DNA of 64,000 nucleotides, from contig NZ_CP011253.3 in assembly GCF_000972785.3 (NCBI RefSeq), positions 1,426,001-1,490,000 of the forward strand, in the 5' to 3' direction. This DNA is from Pandoraea oxalativorans (GTDB lineage Bacteria; Pseudomonadota; Gammaproteobacteria; Burkholderiales; Burkholderiaceae). The translations under genes and the position numbers were made by a program. This document shows positions 59,974-64,000 of this stretch, piece after piece. Numbering within the stretch: the stretch's first letter is position 1; each line of letters starts with the position of its first letter. The notes beneath the pieces are model-generated. The model saw only the letters and a list, made by a program, of their open reading frames with translations, did no database searches and had not been told where the DNA came from.

Positions 59974-61157
59974 TGGGGCCATCGTCCTCTGCACATCGCC
60001 AGGACAGTGCCGCACAAGCTGGCGCACTCGCAAGTCAATTTGCACAAACCGCGGCAACACGCGACGCCTCGGGAGGCACGCCTAAGGCAGAGCGAGACGC
60101 CCTGCGCAGCAGTGGCCTGCTGGCGCTCTCCATTCCTCAGGATTACGGCGGCAGGGGAGCGGGTTGGAGCGAGACGCTGGATACCGTGCGGATCTTCGCG
60201 CAGACCGACAGCTCGATCGCGCACGTGTACGGTTTCCATCACCTGCAATTGGCGACCGTGCAGTTGTTCTCGCAACCCGCTCAGTGGGAGCCGTGGATCG
60301 AACAGACGGCCAGCAAACAGTGGTTCTGGGGAAATGCCCTCAATCCGCTTGACGAGCGCACCACGGTGCGTCGCATCGGGGATTGGTTCGAGTTCTCCGG
60401 AAAGAAGAGTTTTTGTTCGGGGGCGCTGGACTCGGAAATGCTGCTGGCGTCGGGCAAGGACGAAGTGAGCGGACGGTTGCTGATCGCCGCGCTTCCTACC
60501 GCGAGAGCGGGCATCACCATCAACAGCGACTGGAACTGCTTCGGGCAGAGACAAACCGACAGCGGAAGCGCGCTTTTCGAGCACGTGCGCGTGGAGGCAG
60601 CGGAGTTGCTGCTTGATCCCGGTCCATTGTCAACGCCGCGCGCTTCGCTTCGTCCGTTGCTGGCGCAACTGGTGTTCGTCCACATGTTCCTGGGGCTCGC
60701 CGAGGGAGCGCTCTCGGAGGCACGGCATTACACCGTCAACGAGGCGAGGCCATGGTTCCGTTCGCCTGCAACGCGTGCTAGCGACGATCCGTACACCTTG
60801 AAACACTACGGCGAGTTCTACGTCGCGCTGGAAGGCACCCGCTTGCTTGCAACGCGCGCCGCCACGCTGTTCGACGACGCATGGCGCAAGGGCGATGCTC
60901 TGAGCACCGAAGATCGAGGGCAGGTGGCGCTCGCCGTGGCGGTCGCCAAGGTCGCCGCCTCACGTGCAGGACTCGATGTGGCGAGTCGCGTCTTCGAGAC
61001 GACCGGCGCACGGGCGACACACGGCGCGCTAAGGCTGGATCGATATTGGCGAAACTTGCGGGTGCAGACGCTGCACGACCCGGTCGATTACAAGCTTCAG
61101 GACATCGGTAACTGGGTCGTCAATGCTCAGTCGCCGGTACCGTCCTTCTATTCCTGA
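59970..61157 (+). CDS. DszC-like acyl-CoA-dehydrogenase-fold monooxygenase
   Basis: A 395-aa flavoprotein. LALSIPQDYGGRGAGW and TDSSIAHVYGFHHLQLATVQ are typical of the dibenzothiophene monooxygenase (DszC) branch, distinct from the two SfnB copies. It starts in an ATGA overlap with the DszA-family gene, so a two-step oxygenation of one sulfur substrate (sulfoxidation, then C-S cleavage) is a sensible hypothesis, as in the 4S pathway. The substrate is not known. Confidence 0.88.
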   Translation: MMGPSSSAHRQDSAAQAGALASQFAQTAATRDASGGTPKAERDALRSSGLLALSIPQDYGGRGAGWSETLDTVRIFAQTDSSIAHVYGFHHLQLATVQLFSQPAQWEPWIEQTASKQWFWGNALNPLDERTTVRRIGDWFEFSGKKSFCSGALDSEMLLASGKDEVSGRLLIAALPTARAGITINSDWNCFGQRQTDSGSALFEHVRVEAAELLLDPGPLSTPRASLRPLLAQLVFVHMFLGLAEGALSEARHYTVNEARPWFRSPATRASDDPYTLKHYGEFYVALEGTRLLATRAATLFDDAWRKGDALSTEDRGQVALAVAVAKVAASRAGLDVASRVFETTGARATHGALRLDRYWRNLRVQTLHDPVDYKLQDIGNWVVNAQSPVPSFYS

Positions 61158-61169
61158 GGCGACACAGAC

Positions 61170-62327
61170 ATGGGAACCCATCCGGTCTGGCCATCTGCGC
61201 CAAGGGCGGTCGATAGCGCGCCAGGCGCAGGGGCTAATGACTGGATCTTCGCCGATCCGCGTTCGCAGGCATTGCTCGCCGATATCGAGCAGATCGCGCC
61301 GAGTGACGCGAGCATTCTGATCTCCGGCGAAACGGGAACGGGCAAGGCATTGATCGCGCGCCACATTCACGATCGTAGTCTGCGACGTGACGGTCCGTTC
61401 GTCGTCGTGAGTTGCGGCGCGTTTTCCGAGTCGCTGGTCGACGCAGAACTGTTCGGCTACGAGAGCGGTGCGTTCGCCGGCGCGTTCGGCGCCCAGCAAG
61501 GCTGGTTCGAAGAGGCCAATGGCGGCACCATCTTTCTCGACGAAATCAACGACCTGGCGTTGCCCGTACAGAACAAGTTACTGCGTGTGCTTCAGACGCG
61601 TGAAGTGATACGTCTGGGCGGACGCAAGCCGATTCCCGTCGATTTGCGTATTCTCGCCGCCACCTCCGTCGATCTCGAACAACTCGTTGCGGATAAGCGT
61701 TTTCGCAAGGACTTGTATTACCGCCTGAATGTCGTCGGCCTGAACGTGCTCACGCTCAGGGAGCGGCCGGGAGACATTGTGCCGCTCGCCCGCTATTTCA
61801 TCGACGCTTACAGTCGGCGTCTTGGCTACCCTCAATTGGCGTTGACGCCAGACGCCGAGCAACGACTGATACAGGCGCCCTGGCATGGCAATGTGCGCGA
61901 GTTGGAGAACGTCATTCATCGCTCGTTGCTCAGATGCGAGCGCAGTCAGATCGACGCGGAGTGTCTGCGCTTGCCCTTACCCTTACCCGCACCATGCGAG
62001 GTGTCTGCATCGATTCCGGACACCGTGGCCGCACCCGCCGTGGCGTCTGCGCCGATCGACGACATGACCGCACTACGCCAGGTCATGCGTCGGCTGTGCA
62101 CGTCGCAGGCCGAAAACCTGCATCAGACCGTAGAAGACACGTTGCTATACGAAGCGTTTCGCTGCAGCAACTACAGCCAGAGCGAGACGTCGCGCTTGCT
62201 CGGCATCAGTCGCAATGTGGTCCGCGCGCGCCTGATTCGACTTGGGGAAATCAGTCCACATCGAAAAGCGCCCGTTGGCATCGACGACGACAACGATAGC
62301 GACATCCACCTTCGCAGAACATCATGA
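61170..62327 (+). CDS. Sigma-54-dependent activator, SfnR type
   Basis: A 385-aa enhancer-binding protein with no N-terminal sensor domain: the AAA+ core starts almost at once, with Walker [15 protein letters not shown] and Walker [12 protein letters not shown], then a C-terminal Fis-type HTH ([19 protein letters not shown]). The sigma-54 contact loop reads GAFAGA (residues 100-105) in place of GAFTGA. This single-domain layout and the sfn neighbours point to SfnR, the activator of organosulfur genes. It is coupled to ssuD by an ATGA overlap. Confidence 0.87.
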   Translation: MGTHPVWPSAPRAVDSAPGAGANDWIFADPRSQALLADIEQIAPSDASILISGETGTGKALIARHIHDRSLRRDGPFVVVSCGAFSESLVDAELFGYESGAFAGAFGAQQGWFEEANGGTIFLDEINDLALPVQNKLLRVLQTREVIRLGGRKPIPVDLRILAATSVDLEQLVADKRFRKDLYYRLNVVGLNVLTLRERPGDIVPLARYFIDAYSRRLGYPQLALTPDAEQRLIQAPWHGNVRELENVIHRSLLRCERSQIDAECLRLPLPLPAPCEVSASIPDTVAAPAVASAPIDDMTALRQVMRRLCTSQAENLHQTVEDTLLYEAFRCSNYSQSETSRLLGISRNVVRARLIRLGEISPHRKAPVGIDDDNDSDIHLRRTS

Positions 62328-63448
62328 ATCCCGACATCTTCTGGTTCCTGCCCACTTCGGGCGACACACGCTATCTTGGCAAATCCGACTTCGGTCGTCC
62401 GGCGACCAATGCCTACATGCGGCAGATCGCGGAGACGGCGGAGCGTCTTGGATACGACGGTCTGCTGATTCCAACGGGCAGCTCCTGCCTTGATCCCTGG
62501 GTCACGGCGGCGAGCCTTGTGCCGGTCACGCAACGCATCAAATTGCTGGTCGCCCTTCGTACGTCGCTCGGTAATCCCACTGCGTCGGCACGTCAGGCGG
62601 CCACACTCGATCAGGCCCTCGGCGCAGGTCGCCTGCTGCTGAACGTTGTGCCGGGTGGCGACGCGACCGAATTGGCCGCAGACGGCGTGTTCTACGCGCA
62701 CGACGAGCGTTATGTCGCGGGGGACGAATTCCTCAGCATCTGGCGACGCCTGTTACAGGGAGAGAAGGTTGACTTCGAGGGGCAGCATCTGAAGGTTTCC
62801 GGCGCGCAGAACTTCTTCGAACCTGCAACGCAGCCCTATCCGCCGTTGTATTTCGGGGGATCGTCCGAGGCGGCGCACGAACTGGCCGCCACCCATGTTG
62901 ACGCCTATCTGACGTGGGGCGAGCCCCCGCAATCCGTAGCGGAAAAGATCGCCGACGTGCGGGCCCGGGCGAAAAAGCGAGGGCGAACACTGCGGTTCGG
63001 CGTGCGGCTTCACGTCATCGTGCGTGAGACGAGCGAGCAAGCGTGGGCCGACGCGGATCGGTTGATCAGTCATCTGACCGACGACGACATTGCGGCGGCG
63101 CAGCGCAATTACGCAGGCATGGATTCGGTGGGGCAGAAACGGATGGCCTCGCTGCACGGTGGCCGACGAGACCGGCTGGTGGTCGGCCCGAACTTGTGGG
63201 CCGGTGTCGGGCTGGTGCGCGGCGGTGCGGGCACCGCGCTGGTCGGCAATCCGCAGGAAGTTGCGGAGCGCCTGAGGGAATACAGCGATGTCGGGGTCGA
63301 CACGTTCGTGCTCTCCGGCTATCCCCATCTTGAAGAGTCGATTCGGTTTGCCGAACTGGTCTTCCCGCTGATTCCTGGCAAGCAACCGGTCACGCTGCGC
63401 GATCGAACGCTGACGGGCGGTGCATTCGACGTACGGGCAAGCCGGTAA
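62324..63448 (+). CDS. ssuD: FMNH2-dependent alkanesulfonate monooxygenase
   Basis: A 374-aa enzyme that releases sulfite from alkanesulfonates. Start [15 protein letters not shown], the conserved Cys in [34 protein letters not shown], and [19 protein letters not shown] all match SsuD, and the length is close to the E. coli protein. It needs reduced FMN from an SsuE-type reductase, which is not seen here. It is translationally coupled to the sigma-54 activator, an unusual order. Confidence 0.93.
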   Translation: MNPDIFWFLPTSGDTRYLGKSDFGRPATNAYMRQIAETAERLGYDGLLIPTGSSCLDPWVTAASLVPVTQRIKLLVALRTSLGNPTASARQAATLDQALGAGRLLLNVVPGGDATELAADGVFYAHDERYVAGDEFLSIWRRLLQGEKVDFEGQHLKVSGAQNFFEPATQPYPPLYFGGSSEAAHELAATHVDAYLTWGEPPQSVAEKIADVRARAKKRGRTLRFGVRLHVIVRETSEQAWADADRLISHLTDDDIAAAQRNYAGMDSVGQKRMASLHGGRRDRLVVGPNLWAGVGLVRGGAGTALVGNPQEVAERLREYSDVGVDTFVLSGYPHLEESIRFAELVFPLIPGKQPVTLRDRTLTGGAFDVRASR

Positions 63449-63592
63449 GGGCGGGTCAAACGCTAATCGGGCGGACAAAGGAAACGAATTTGCGTTGAGC
63501 GCGATAAGCAAGTGCCAATCTATTGGTACTGGGGTATCGCGCGTCCCTCTATAGTGGATCGCTGCATCCAACGACAAGAATGAGGGAATTCA

Positions 63593-64000
63593 ATGAACCG
63601 ATTGCTCCGCCCGCTGGCCATCCTGAGTGCATTCAGCGCATTGGCATTTTCAATGGCGTACACGCCGTGCGCGCAAGCACAGGCGAAGGAAGTCGTCATC
63701 GCGTATCAGGACATGGTCGTGCCCTGGCGCTACGCACAGGCCACGGGTGAGGTGGAACGCGCCACCGGCTACAAGGTGACCTATCGCAAGCTCGGCAGCG
63801 GCGCCGACGTGATTCGCGCATTGGCTTCCGGTTCGGTGCAGCTCGGAGAGGCGGGTTCGAGTCCGATCGCCGCAGGATTGTCGCAGGGGGTGGACCTGTC
63901 GCTGTTCTGGATTCTGGACAATATCAACGACGCCGAAGCGCTGGTCGCCCGGGACGGGTCCGGTGTGACATCCGTCAAACAACTGACCGGCAAGAAGGTC
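63593..64000 (+). CDS. TauA-like binding protein (3' truncated by window end)
   Basis: 136 residues are visible. The signal peptide begins MNRLLRPLAILSAFSALAFS and ends near AQAQA; the mature part has VVIAYQDMVVPWRYAQATGE, then RKLGSGADVIRALASGSVQLG and EAGSSPIAAGLSQG, typical of taurine-binding TauA. The intact reading frame runs to the window edge. A possible -10 TATAGT at 63550-63555 precedes it. It is a second TauA-type gene in the region and presumably begins another tauABC operon. Confidence 0.85.
   Translation, partial: MNRLLRPLAILSAFSALAFSMAYTPCAQAQAKEVVIAYQDMVVPWRYAQATGEVERATGYKVTYRKLGSGADVIRALASGSVQLGEAGSSPIAAGLSQGVDLSLFWILDNINDAEALVARDGSGVTSVKQLTGKKV

Overview
The window looks like part of a Burkholderiaceae chromosome. 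By eye it is GC-rich (around 60-65%). It carries a core block typical of the order (ppa, nadE-glnB, trxB, ftsK-lolA-rarA-serS-tRNA-Ser), and dense ABC-transporter and LysR clusters surround it. Pandoraea or a close relative is my inference; no rRNA or marker comparison was possible.

Layout. 1-4.7 kb: the end of a fused polyamine-type permease, a DapA-family aldolase, and a divergent IclR regulator / FMN hydroxy-acid dehydrogenase pair. 4.8-19.0 kb: housekeeping genes (pyrophosphatase, PF04339 protein, NAD synthetase, P-II, TRIC-like channel, Smr protein, thioredoxin reductase, FtsK, LolA, RarA, SerS, tRNA-Ser(CGA)). 19.1-29.7 kb: a catabolic module with a complete Pot-type ABC transporter, a Rieske oxygenase and a LysR regulator on the minus strand, and a divergent flavoprotein, RidA-like, DUF1028 and M20 peptidase operon. 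29.7-32.8 kb: a patchy, less GC-rich stretch with DoxX, pirin, a LysR regulator and poorly coding gaps. 32.8-38.1 kb: a minus-strand operon (Tat-exported binding protein, permease, ATPase, OsmC-like, flavin monooxygenase) and a TetR gene. 38.2-39.6 kb: a small HTH gene beside a palindromic operator and a proline-rich membrane-anchored protein. 39.8-44.4 kb: an SsuABC-type transporter, a 39-residue membrane peptide coupled to a DUF4865 gene, and a divergent LysR gene.

44.4-64.0 kb reads as a sulfur-scavenging region. It starts with a large autotransporter bracketed by two copies of an ~85-bp intergenic repeat. A TauABC-type transporter follows; its binding-protein gene has an in-frame amber stop, and its ATPase gene is translationally coupled to an unassigned PLP enzyme. 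Next come a MetQNI-type transporter, two tandem SfnB paralogues, a DszA/NtaA-family monooxygenase, a DszC-like protein, a sigma-54 activator of SfnR type with a GAFAGA motif, an SsuD sulfonate monooxygenase, and the start of a second TauA-type binding protein cut by the window edge.

The genes appear to work as modules of importer, oxygenase and dedicated regulator. The least explained items are the PLP enzyme, the 39-aa peptide gene, the repeat pair around the autotransporter, and the Rieske/RidA/DUF1028/M20 module. No CRISPR array, integrase, transposase or rRNA was seen.
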